A stretch of 64,000 nt of DNA from Rubrobacter aplysinae (GTDB lineage: Bacteria; Actinomycetota; Rubrobacteria; Rubrobacterales; Rubrobacteraceae). The notes below the pieces were generated by a model. That model saw only the letters and a program-made list of their open reading frames with translations. It was not told where the DNA came from and did no database searches. Below are positions 42,749-50,980 of the stretch, piece by piece. The position numbers and the translations under genes were made by a program. Within the stretch, counting starts at the first letter, position 1; every line of letters begins with the position of its first letter. The stretch spans positions 310,001 through 374,000 of the forward strand of contig NZ_LEKH01000001.1 of the NCBI RefSeq assembly GCF_001029505.1, written 5' to 3'.

Positions 42749-44131
42749 CTAGGCCTCCCTTCCACTCATCGCGGGCTCCGGCTCCGGCTCGGGGGAGCCT
42801 GGAGGATCTTCCTCGTCTTCATCGTCGGGGCCGTTTGCGACCTCGCGCACCATGAGCACTATGTAGAGCAGGCCCATGATCATGTATATCCCGGCGAACC
42901 CGATCAGGGTGAACAGCACCGTCCCGGAGGATAAGAGCGGCGAGACACCGTCCTCGGTGCGTAACAGGCCGTAGATCAACCACGGCTGCCGCCCGAGCTC
43001 GGTGGTGAACCACCCTGCGGTGTTGGCGATGTAGGGGAACGGTATGGCGAGCATCAACAGCCACAGCATCCAGCGCGACTCGAAGAGCCGCCGGCGCCAC
43101 AGCAGCAGGGCCGAGAGGGCCATTATCCCGATAAATATCGTCCCGAGACCGACCATGACGTGGTAGCTGTAGTACAGGAGCGGGATGTTGTCCGGCCAGT
43201 CTTTCTGCGGCAGCTCCTCCAGCCCCTGGACCTCGGCCGTCCACGACTGGTAGGTAAGGAAGGATAGGGCCTTGGGGATGACTATCGGGTTGTCCAGGCG
43301 CATGTTCTCGACGTCCGGCTGGCCGAGGATGGCGATGCCCGCCGGCTCCTCGGTCTCGAAGAGGCCTTCCATCGCGGCGAACTTCTCCGGCTGCTTCTCG
43401 GAGACCTGCCGGCTTTCGAGGTCGCCGCTGGGGAAGAGCATCCACACGCTGGCGATCACGCCTACTATGACGCCGACCTTGACGAAGATCTTGCCGTACT
43501 CGACGTGGCGCTGGGAGAGCAGGTAGAAGGCCCCGAGCCCGGCCATCGTGAACGCGCCGGTGACCACCGCGCCGCCCATCGTGTGCATGTACTGCGGAAA
43601 TACCCACGGGTTGGTGAGTACGGCCCAGTAGTTGTTTAGCTCTACGCCGTCGGCGACGCGCTCGAAGCCAACCGGGTTCTGCATCCAGGCGTTCGTGGTA
43701 ACGATGAAGTACCCCGAGGCCCAGGTTCCCAGAAACACCATCAGCGAGGAGAACCAGTGTACCTTCTGCCCGAAACGCCGCTCGCCGAAGAGGAACACGC
43801 CGACGAAGGCCGACTCCAGGAAGAAGGCGAACGCCCCCTCCATGGCCAGGGTCTGGGCGATAATGTCGCCCGCGTAGGCTGAGAACTCGGACCAGTTGGT
43901 GCCGAACTGGAACTCCATCGGGATACCGGTAACGACCCCCATGATGAAGGTGACGGCGAAGATCTTGCCCCAGAACCGCGCGGCCTTGTTGTAGCGCTCG
44001 TCGCCGCGCCGGATGGAGACAGTTTTTAGTATAAACACCAAGAGCGCCAGCCCCATGCTGAGCTGGGGGAAGATGTAATGGTAGGTAATGGTAAAGGCGA
44101 ACTGCAGGCGGGACAGGACTAAATCTTCCAC
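42749..44131 (-). CDS. cydA: Cytochrome bd ubiquinol oxidase subunit I
   Basis: This haem-bearing subunit oxidises quinol and reduces oxygen. The 460-aa protein keeps the haem-ligand histidines in ITYHYIFPQLS (His18) and in QYMHTMGGAV, and the quinol-site motif TELGRQPWLIYG. The periplasmic Q-loop is short, as in Gram-positive bacteria. An acidic proline-rich tail (DDEDEEDPPGSPEPEPEP) ends the protein. GTG at 44131 has GAGGAGG upstream and lies 4 nt after the cydC stop. Confidence 0.95.
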   Translation of the reverse strand: MEDLVLSRLQFAFTITYHYIFPQLSMGLALLVFILKTVSIRRGDERYNKAARFWGKIFAVTFIMGVVTGIPMEFQFGTNWSEFSAYAGDIIAQTLAMEGAFAFFLESAFVGVFLFGERRFGQKVHWFSSLMVFLGTWASGYFIVTTNAWMQNPVGFERVADGVELNNYWAVLTNPWVFPQYMHTMGGAVVTGAFTMAGLGAFYLLSQRHVEYGKIFVKVGVIVGVIASVWMLFPSGDLESRQVSEKQPEKFAAMEGLFETEEPAGIAILGQPDVENMRLDNPIVIPKALSFLTYQSWTAEVQGLEELPQKDWPDNIPLLYYSYHVMVGLGTIFIGIMALSALLLWRRRLFESRWMLWLLMLAIPFPYIANTAGWFTTELGRQPWLIYGLLRTEDGVSPLLSSGTVLFTLIGFAGIYMIMGLLYIVLMVREVANGPDDEDEEDPPGSPEPEPEPAMSGREA

Positions 44132-44135
44132 TCTT

Positions 44136-45974
44136 CTAGCCTCCTCTGTTTATCTGATCTGGGTGACTTACGTTACTTACGCGGCTGGCGTGCTCCGGGG
44201 CGGGCTCGGTGAGCATCTGGCGCTGTACCTCGACCATGCGGTGGTAGAGGCCGCCTTCCCGGAGTAGCTCGGCGTGCGTGCCCCGCTCGACGATACGCCC
44301 CGCGTCCATTACCAGGATCTCGTCCGTCCCCTCCAGCCCGACGAGGCGGTGGGTGATCTGGATGGTCGTCCTGCCGCGCGCGGCGGTGGCGAAAGCCTCC
44401 CGGAGATCCCGCTCCGTGGCGGCGTCAAGGTCGGCGGTGGCCTCGTCGAGCACCAGGACTGGCGGGTCCCTGAGGAGTGTCCGGGCCACCGAGAGCCGCT
44501 GGCGCTCGCCGCCGGAGAGCCGCTCGCCCTGCTCGCCGAGGAGCGTGTCCAGCCCCCCCGGCAGCCGCTCGACGACCCCTGAAAGCCGGGCCATCTCCAC
44601 GGCGTGCTCTAGCTCTGCCTCAGACGCCTCCGGCCTCGCCAGCAGCAGGTTGCCTCGCAGGGTATCGTTGAAGATGTAGCTCTCCTGGGAGACGAGGCCC
44701 ACGGCTTCCCGCAGATCCTCCTGCCGGTAACGGCGGACGTTGTGGCCGCCGAGCCGGACCACGCCCTCCTCCGGGTCCCAGAAGCGCAGGAGCAGGTGGG
44801 CCAGCGTGGTCTTGCCGGAGCCGCTCGGGCCGACCACGGCGACCCGGGCACCGGGCTCCGCCGTGAAGTCGACCCCGCGCAGGGCCAACGGCTCGTCCCC
44901 GGCGTACCGGAACCCGACGCCCCGGAACTCCACGCGAGGCTCCATGTGAGGCTCCGCGCCAACCGGTACGGGCTCCGGGGGATCGCTCACCCGGGGCTCC
45001 GCGGAGATCACCCCGGAGAGCCGGTCTCCGGCCGACAGGGACTTGCCGATGGCCCGGAACGCCGCGCCGAGGGGTCCTATGGCCTCGAAGGCCCCGACCG
45101 CCACCAGCACGAGCGCGGCCAGGTAGACGCCCCGGACCTCCCCGGAGGCGACCAGGGGGACCGTCATGACGAGCACGAGGAGCGCGGCGAGCCCCGGCAG
45201 CGCTTCCCCGAGCGCCCGCTGCAAGCCCGAGACCAGCGCGCCGCGCCGCTGCACGGCCCCGAGCCCGGCGTCCAGGTCCCCGACCAGCCGCCGCTGGTCT
45301 CCCTCTCTGCCGGAGGCCAGAAGGTCCCCGACGCCCTGCACCCCGTCTACCAGCCCGTTACGCAGCTCGGAGCGGAGTGTGATCTCCCGCCGCCCGAGCC
45401 CGCGCGTGAGGGCCATCGCGAGCAGCGGGACACCGATCCCGGCGGCGATGAGCACGGCGACCGCCGCCAGCGCCAGGGCCGGGCTGAAGAGGTAGAGGAA
45501 GCCACCGGTCAGGAGGGTGGTCAGGGCGGCGACGAGGAAGGGGTGTATGCCCCTGAGATACAGGTTCTGTAGCTCGTCCACGTCCGAGGTTATGCGGGAG
45601 AGGAGGTCCCCGCTACGGTGCTCCAGCAGCCGCGCGGGGGCCAGAGGTTCGAGACGCTCGTAGAAGCGGACCCTGACCCGCGCCAGCAGCCGGAAGGTGG
45701 CGTCGTGTGAGACCAGCCGCTCCCCGTAGCGGCTCGCCGCGCGGGCGAGGCCGGAGATGCGGACCACGTAGATCGGCAGCGTCAGCAGCAGCAGCGAGGT
45801 GCCGAGGGCGGCGGCCGAGATCACGTAGCTCGCCGTCGCCAGCAGGGTTACCCCGGCCGCCACGGTGGCCGCGCCGAGCAGCAGCGACAACACGAGCCGG
45901 CCGCCAAATCCTCGACCCGCGCCGGTGAGATCCAGCATCCAGCGCAGTCCTCCGGGTCGCCTCAGACGCCTCAT
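44136..45974 (-). CDS. cydC: Thiol/haem exporter ABC subunit CydC
   Basis: This half-transporter pairs with CydD to export cysteine and glutathione, which is needed for cytochrome bd assembly. The 612-aa protein has six transmembrane helices (residues 20-310) and an ATPase domain with VVGPSGSGKTTLAHLLLRF (Walker A), LSGGERQRLSVARTLL (signature) and VLVLDEATADLD (Walker B). ATG at 45974 overlaps the cydD stop as ATGA. The protein is complete, and cydA follows after 4 nt. Confidence 0.93.
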   Translation of the reverse strand: MRRLRRPGGLRWMLDLTGAGRGFGGRLVLSLLLGAATVAAGVTLLATASYVISAAALGTSLLLLTLPIYVVRISGLARAASRYGERLVSHDATFRLLARVRVRFYERLEPLAPARLLEHRSGDLLSRITSDVDELQNLYLRGIHPFLVAALTTLLTGGFLYLFSPALALAAVAVLIAAGIGVPLLAMALTRGLGRREITLRSELRNGLVDGVQGVGDLLASGREGDQRRLVGDLDAGLGAVQRRGALVSGLQRALGEALPGLAALLVLVMTVPLVASGEVRGVYLAALVLVAVGAFEAIGPLGAAFRAIGKSLSAGDRLSGVISAEPRVSDPPEPVPVGAEPHMEPRVEFRGVGFRYAGDEPLALRGVDFTAEPGARVAVVGPSGSGKTTLAHLLLRFWDPEEGVVRLGGHNVRRYRQEDLREAVGLVSQESYIFNDTLRGNLLLARPEASEAELEHAVEMARLSGVVERLPGGLDTLLGEQGERLSGGERQRLSVARTLLRDPPVLVLDEATADLDAATERDLREAFATAARGRTTIQITHRLVGLEGTDEILVMDAGRIVERGTHAELLREGGLYHRMVEVQRQMLTEPAPEHASRVSNVSHPDQINRGG

Positions 45975-47773
45975 ACCGCTACCCCACCGTAGCTGTCCAC
46001 GAGCCGGGCGTAGAGGCCGCCTTCCCGGAGCAGGCTGTCGTGGTCGCCGGACTCCACGACCCGGCCCTCGTCGAGGACGTAGACCCTGTCGGCGTGGCGG
46101 ATCGTGGACAGCCGGTGGGCGATGAGGAGCACGGTCCGGCCCCGCATCAGCCTGAAAAGCGAGTCCCGGATAAGACGCTCGGCCTCCGGGTCGAGCTCGG
46201 AGGTCGGCTCGTCCAGCACCAGTACCGGCGCGTCCTTTAGAAAGGCCCGGGCGACCGCCACCCTCTGGGCCTCGCCGCCGGAGAGCCTCGCCGCCCGCTC
46301 GCCGAGCTGGGTCTCGTACCCGTGGGGCAGCCGCTCGACGAGCTCCGTGAGCCCGGACATCCTCACGGCCTCCTCCACGTCTTCCATTGCGGCGTCCGGC
46401 CGGGCGAGGCGCAGGTTCTCCAGCAAACTGCCGTAGAACAGGTGCGGCCGCTGACCGACGTACGCCACGCTGCGCCGCCACGTCTCGGCGGGCATTCCGG
46501 TTACCGGTACGCCGTCGGCGTGTATCGTTCCTTCTTGCGGCTCGGCGAATCGCAGCAGGAGGCTCGCCAGGGTACTCTTGCCCGCGCCGCTCGGCCCTGC
46601 GACGGCGGTGACCAGGCCCGCCGGCAGCTCCAGACTCACGCCGTCGAGCGCCGGGACCTGGCCCTCCGGGTAGGTGTAACGGAGGCCGCCGACCGAGATG
46701 GTTGGCGGGGCGGTAGTAGGGCGCTGGGCGGACTCTACGGTATCCGCGGTTTCTGAGGGCCCCGGGGTTTGCAGGATCTGCAGTATGCGGACGGCGGAGG
46801 CCTCGCCTTCCATGCTGTCGTGGCGGCGGGAGCCGAGCTCGCGCAGCGGCTTGTAGAATTCCGGGGCCAGGATGAGCACGAGCAGAGCATCCTCGAAGGC
46901 CACGGAGCCCGAGATAAGCCGCACCCCCAGCACCACGGCGACCACGCCTATGGCCACGGCGGTCATGAACTCCAGAACGAGCCCGGAGAGGAATGCGTAG
47001 CGCAGGACCCGCATCGTGCGGCTGCGGAACTCCTCGCTGACCTCGGCGACGCGACCGCGCTCGGAGTGGCTGCGGTTCAGTACCTTGAGGGTGGTGAGTC
47101 CCTGAACTACATCGAGGAAGTACGCGCCGGTTCGCGAGAGGGCGTCCCACTGCTTGTACATGTGCTCCTCTGAGTAGCTGCCGACTATCGCCATCATTAC
47201 CGGGATCACCGGCGCGGTGACGAGTAGCAGCAGGGAGCTCGACCAGTCTATAGGGAAGACGTAGGCGGCGATCAGGAGCGGAGCCGCCGCGCTCAGGGGC
47301 ACCTGTGGCAGGTAACGTCCGGCGTAGCCTTCAAGCCGGTCGACGCCGTCGGTGGCGGTGGTCACCAGCTCCCCGCTGCGCTCGCCGGCGGTGTACGCCG
47401 GGCCCAGGCGGGTGATCTTCGCGAACAGCCGGCCCCGGATCTCGGTCTTTACCCGCAGGGCTCCCGTCCGGGCGGCGACCTCCTCGGCCCAGGCGAGCAC
47501 CGCGCGCACCGCGATGGCGCCGGCCAGCAACAAGAGCAGCGGGCCGACCTCCGAGAGGGCCTGCCCGTCGAGAAATACGCCCCCGACGATGCGGCTCAGG
47601 AAAACCATCTGGGCTATGATCGCCGCCGTTCCCAGGACGCCGAAGGCGACCGAGAGGCCGAGCAGGAGCCTCGCCCGGAGACCCGCCTGCCGGATGAGCC
47701 GCTTCGCCGCCCGCCCGCCGCTCTCTGGCTCCGCCGGAGAGCTCTTGTCCCCGGGATGTTCTTCAGGCTCGAT
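45971..47773 (-). CDS. cydD: Thiol/haem exporter ABC subunit CydD, no standard start codon
   Basis: This is the second half-transporter, with membrane helices and an ATPase domain (VAGPSGAGKSTLASLLLRF, LSGGEAQRVAVARAFL, VLVLDEPTSELD). The first standard start codon is ATG at 47608. Clear coding sequence with the first membrane helix (GLRARLLLGLSVAFGVLG) continues in frame upstream of it. That stretch has no ATG, GTG or TTG back to the stop at about 47833. An ATC at 47773 has GAGAGGGGG 7 nt upstream, which gives 600 aa. The start would overlap the upstream usp gene by 11 nt. See findings; the conservative reading is 47608. Confidence 0.85.
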   Translation of the reverse strand: MEPEEHPGDKSSPAEPESGGRAAKRLIRQAGLRARLLLGLSVAFGVLGTAAIIAQMVFLSRIVGGVFLDGQALSEVGPLLLLLAGAIAVRAVLAWAEEVAARTGALRVKTEIRGRLFAKITRLGPAYTAGERSGELVTTATDGVDRLEGYAGRYLPQVPLSAAAPLLIAAYVFPIDWSSSLLLLVTAPVIPVMMAIVGSYSEEHMYKQWDALSRTGAYFLDVVQGLTTLKVLNRSHSERGRVAEVSEEFRSRTMRVLRYAFLSGLVLEFMTAVAIGVVAVVLGVRLISGSVAFEDALLVLILAPEFYKPLRELGSRRHDSMEGEASAVRILQILQTPGPSETADTVESAQRPTTAPPTISVGGLRYTYPEGQVPALDGVSLELPAGLVTAVAGPSGAGKSTLASLLLRFAEPQEGTIHADGVPVTGMPAETWRRSVAYVGQRPHLFYGSLLENLRLARPDAAMEDVEEAVRMSGLTELVERLPHGYETQLGERAARLSGGEAQRVAVARAFLKDAPVLVLDEPTSELDPEAERLIRDSLFRLMRGRTVLLIAHRLSTIRHADRVYVLDEGRVVESGDHDSLLREGGLYARLVDSYGGVAV

Positions 47774-48809
47774 CCCGGTTCCCCCTCTCAGCGTCGTCGG
47801 TGTGGATCCCGCTCGATTCTTGCACGGGAGCAGGGTAAATCAAGACCGGACCGCGTGCGACCGAGAGCACCCGCGCCGAGACGCTGCCGAGCCTCAGCCT
47901 GTCCACCGGTCCCAGGCCGCGGCTGCCGACCGCGATCACGGTACCCATCTGCTCTTTCTCGTCGTCGTTGCCGGCGTCCATGATGGTCTCGGCCTCCGCG
48001 GCGTCCACGACTACCTCCGCGGCGTCTCCGACGGCTATCCTTACCTGGGGCCTCTTGCCGAGCAGCCCTTCGAGGCGCCGGGCCCCATCTTCCAGGAGGT
48101 GCTGCTGGCGGCGCAGCTCGTCGTCCACCATCCGGGCGTCGAGCAGGCGCTCGGCTTCGTCGGCGTGCGGCAGCTCCGGGTAGGCTCTGACGAGGATGAC
48201 TTTCGCCCCGGACAGGCCCCCGATGGCCGCCGCCAGCTCTCCGGCTCCCCGGGCGGGCTCGGAGCCATCGTCCGCCAGGACTATCCTGGACGGCGGCCAC
48301 GAGGCCAGACGACCCCGCACCACGAGCACGGGCCGGCGGCACCGGTGGGCCACGCCTTCGGCTACGCTGCCGACCAGCATGCGCTTTAAGCGTCCCATCC
48401 CCCGGCTCCCGAGCACCACCAGCCCGACGTCGAGCCTCTCGGCGAGCTCCACTATGCGCTCGTCCGGGTGGCCCGTCTCCAGGTGTGTCCGGGCCACCTC
48501 GGCGCCCTCTGACCGTATCAGAGCCTCCTGCTCGGCCAGGAGATCGCGGGCGTTCTCCTCCAGGGACTTCATGGCCTCCTCGGTCAGGGCGCCGGAGTCG
48601 GCGTACAGCCTGTAGACGTGGGAGCGGACGTGTACGAGGTGGAGCTCGGACCCGGCCTCCGAGCACAGCCGCGCGGCGGTCCGGGCCGCGTGCCCCGCCT
48701 CGGGAGAGCCGTCCGTGGCGAGCAGTACCCTGGAGGGGAGCACGTCGGCGGCCCCGGTAGTCTCCGAGGCCCGGGCGTGGTCCGCGGGGTTGGTCGGGTT
48801 AGTCGCCAT
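47763..48809 (-). CDS. Universal stress protein, tandem UspA domains (second copy)
   Basis: The 348-aa product has two Usp domains. Domain one has VLLATDGSPEAGHAA near residue 28 and the ATP-loop VVLGSRGMGRLKRMLVGSVA. Domain two has RIVLADDGSEPARGA and AVGSRGLGPVDRLRLGSVSARV, with a longer insert before it. Both carry the GxxG...GS pattern expected for ATP-binding Usp proteins. The ATG lies inside the last codons of the upstream usp gene, so translation is coupled. It leads directly into cydD. Confidence 0.9.
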   Translation of the reverse strand: MATNPTNPADHARASETTGAADVLPSRVLLATDGSPEAGHAARTAARLCSEAGSELHLVHVRSHVYRLYADSGALTEEAMKSLEENARDLLAEQEALIRSEGAEVARTHLETGHPDERIVELAERLDVGLVVLGSRGMGRLKRMLVGSVAEGVAHRCRRPVLVVRGRLASWPPSRIVLADDGSEPARGAGELAAAIGGLSGAKVILVRAYPELPHADEAERLLDARMVDDELRRQQHLLEDGARRLEGLLGKRPQVRIAVGDAAEVVVDAAEAETIMDAGNDDEKEQMGTVIAVGSRGLGPVDRLRLGSVSARVLSVARGPVLIYPAPVQESSGIHTDDAERGNRDRA

Positions 48810-49740
48810 CTTCGGCCCCGGCGTCTCTCACCACCAGTACCGGGCAGTGGGCGTGGCGCACGACGGAGTCCGAGACGCCGCCCATCAGGGAGCGCCGGAT
48901 GCCGCCGAGACCCCGGCTGCCGATCACCACCAGGTTGGCGTTCACCTCCTCGGCCAGCTCGACGATCTCCCCGGAGGGGTCTCCCCGCCGCAGATGGGAG
49001 TGTACCGGGAGGCCGGTCTTGGTCTTGATCTCTTCCACCCGGCCTTCCAGGAACTCGCGGGCTTCTTTCTCCGCCTGCTTGGCGAACGACTCGATGTTCT
49101 CCGCCATGTAGGGTTGGGTGTATGGCAGGTGGGCGGTGAAGCCGGCGTGTACGACGTGTATCTCCGAGCTCGTGCCGGCGGCCAGGGTCTGGGCGGTCTC
49201 CGTCGCCGCCCGGGCCTCTTCGGAGCCGTCTATGGCGAGCACTATCCTGGCCGGGAAGAGGGCGGCGGGCCCGTCTCCGCGTACCACGAGGACGGGGCAG
49301 TGGGCATGACGGGCAACGCCGTCGGCGACACTGCCCATTAGCGCCCGCCGGATACCGCCCTGGCCCCGGCTGCCCATGACGACCATCCCGGCGTCTATCT
49401 CCTCGGCCAAACGCACTATGCTATCCGCCCGGCCTCCCATCCTTAGATAAGACTGGGCCACGGTCCCGCCGGCCGCCTCGATCTTCCGCACCTGCTCGTC
49501 GAGCAGCCGCCGGGACTCCTCGTCCAGCTTCTTCTGCGCCTGCTCCTCGACCTGTGGGTCGAGCGCCACCGCACCCATGTCTCCGATGTGGAGCGCGCTG
49601 TCCCCGACGTAGATCACGTGCAGCTCGGAACCGAGCTTCCCGGCGAGCTCCACGGCCTTGTGCGTGGCGTAGCGCGCCTCCTCGGAGTCGTCTGTTGCCA
49701 GCAGTATCCTGGCGGCAATCTTGTCGGACGGATCTCTCAT
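48799..49740 (-). CDS. Universal stress protein, tandem UspA domains (first copy)
   Basis: The 313-aa product contains two complete Usp domains: RILLATDDSEEARYA with VVMGSRGQGGIRRALMGSVA, and RIVLAIDGSEEARAA with VVIGSRGLGGIRRSLMGGVS. Both fit the ATP-binding G-x2-G-x9-GS rule, and both end in RHAHCPVLVVR. The ATG follows AGGAGGCAG. In other actinobacteria tandem Usp proteins are induced by hypoxia and slow respiration, which matches the cyd genes downstream. It heads the tightly packed usp-usp-cydDCAB unit. Confidence 0.93.
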   Translation of the reverse strand: MRDPSDKIAARILLATDDSEEARYATHKAVELAGKLGSELHVIYVGDSALHIGDMGAVALDPQVEEQAQKKLDEESRRLLDEQVRKIEAAGGTVAQSYLRMGGRADSIVRLAEEIDAGMVVMGSRGQGGIRRALMGSVADGVARHAHCPVLVVRGDGPAALFPARIVLAIDGSEEARAATETAQTLAAGTSSEIHVVHAGFTAHLPYTQPYMAENIESFAKQAEKEAREFLEGRVEEIKTKTGLPVHSHLRRGDPSGEIVELAEEVNANLVVIGSRGLGGIRRSLMGGVSDSVVRHAHCPVLVVRDAGAEDGD

Positions 49741-49842
49741 AACTGCCTCCTCATCCGGTTGCTTTGCGTGACGAGCCCGGGATCTCCCGGTGCTTTGCGG
49801 GTTCCACGAGCTTCCGCGGCTCCTTGACGGTGTCGGCCGGGA

Positions 49843-50640
49843 TCATCTTTCCTCGCCTTCCCCGACTCCCCGGCTCACCGAGAGTACGTGCCACCGGCCG
49901 TACGCCCGACCCCACTCCAGCCATACGGGGCCTCCCGCGGCGGCCGCCGCCTCCCGGGTGAAGCGCGCGACGGCTGCCGCACTTCCGGGGTCTTCGGGAA
50001 GGTGGCCGGCCGCGCCTCCGGGCCCGTGGAAGATGACGCCGTCCAGGCGCACGCTCCTCGCGAAAGGCCCGGACACGCCGGACACGGACCGCGCATCCTC
50101 CGCATCCTCCGTGATGGACCACCCGCCATACTCGGTCGGGATCTCCCGCTGCACGAGCACCGGCCAGGTGATCCGCTCCCGGTCCGGGCGGTCCGACGCC
50201 CCCCGGGGGCACGGCTCCTCCAGTGCCCAGGCGCGGCGGATCTCGCGCAGCACCTCTGAAAGGCTGCCGAGCCCCCGGCGCCGGAAGTCCTCGGTACAGA
50301 CGGAGACGGTTACCGCCTCCATATCCAGAACAGCCTCTCGTATAAGGCGGGTGAGGGTCTCTACCGTTGGTCCCGGCTCTCCGGCCGTCGGGTGTGCCGT
50401 CCGGGTGCGGGCTCCATCGTGCCTGTCGGCAACACCGAGCCCTCCGGGGGGCGTGGGCCCGTGCAGCGTATGAGCGGGGCCGCAGGCTCCCAGAAATGCC
50501 CGGTGGCCCTCGCGGGTGAGTATGAAGCCCTCCGGCACCGGCAGGCCCGCCCGAGTAAGCAGATCCATGAGACCCACCCGCCCATCTTCAATGGTGAAGC
50601 CCGCTTCGCCGAGCCACCTGAGCAGCCCGGATCTCAACAC
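49843..50640 (-). CDS. Short protein with PEP synthase/PPDK N-terminal-like domain
   Basis: The 265-aa protein begins with a segment (VGLMDLLTRAGLPVPEGF then ILTREGHRAFL) that matches the start of phosphoenolpyruvate synthase and pyruvate phosphate dikinase nucleotide-binding domains. Later, WPVLVQREIPTEYGGWSI resembles the VxVQxMV strand of the same domain. The phosphohistidine and PEP-binding domains are absent, and the middle is proline-rich, so it is not a complete enzyme. GTG at 50640 has GGGGGGCG upstream. It lies 102 bp ahead of the usp genes on the same strand, downstream of a LuxR regulator. A sensor or regulatory role is conceivable. Confidence 0.6.
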   Translation of the reverse strand: MLRSGLLRWLGEAGFTIEDGRVGLMDLLTRAGLPVPEGFILTREGHRAFLGACGPAHTLHGPTPPGGLGVADRHDGARTRTAHPTAGEPGPTVETLTRLIREAVLDMEAVTVSVCTEDFRRRGLGSLSEVLREIRRAWALEEPCPRGASDRPDRERITWPVLVQREIPTEYGGWSITEDAEDARSVSGVSGPFARSVRLDGVIFHGPGGAAGHLPEDPGSAAAVARFTREAAAAAGGPVWLEWGRAYGRWHVLSVSRGVGEGEER

Positions 50641-50980
50641 TCTCGCCCCCCTGCGTGGCCGGCCGGGGTGTGACCGCGATGACTCGTGATCCTCCAGATT
50701 CTCACGCCTGTCAGGCCGTTTCCGAGGAAGCCGTGAGCCCCGCCTTGGGCCTCTGGAGCGGGACGAGCTCCACCAGAGGCGGCCCTGCGGCGTGCGAGAT
50801 TCTGGGTCCCGCCGCCCGCTCCGCCTGCGGGGACACCGGGGCCTACCATGAGCCGGGTGTAAGAGCCGCCCATCATGTCCACCAATGTACCCGCAGAGAG
50901 AGAGCCCATCCTGAGCAGGATGTTTTATTTAACTGGGTAGAATTGACCTGCTATCCGGCCCCGACCTCGGGGAATGGTGC
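50641..50980. other. 340-bp gene-free region upstream of the PPDK-like/usp/cyd genes
   Basis: This separates the LuxR gene from the stress block. It holds a perfect palindrome at 50907-50922 followed by an AT-rich stretch (TTTTATTTAA) that is the lowest-GC part of the area. It probably contains the promoter of the minus-strand block. The open frames across it lack coding character. Confidence 0.45.
50907..50922. promoter_or_regulatory. Palindrome CATCCTG-AG-CAGGATG
   Basis: A 7-bp perfect inverted repeat with a 2-nt centre is followed on the plus strand by TTTTATTT. On the plus strand it looks like a terminator but has no gene before it. On the minus strand it lies in the likely promoter of the stress block and may be an operator. 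Confidence 0.4.

Noticed and set aside
45975-47150. Apparent N-terminal extension of cydC to 47150
   Set aside because: The extension is an out-of-frame reading of cydD. The true cydC start is the ATG at 45974 overlapping the cydD stop.
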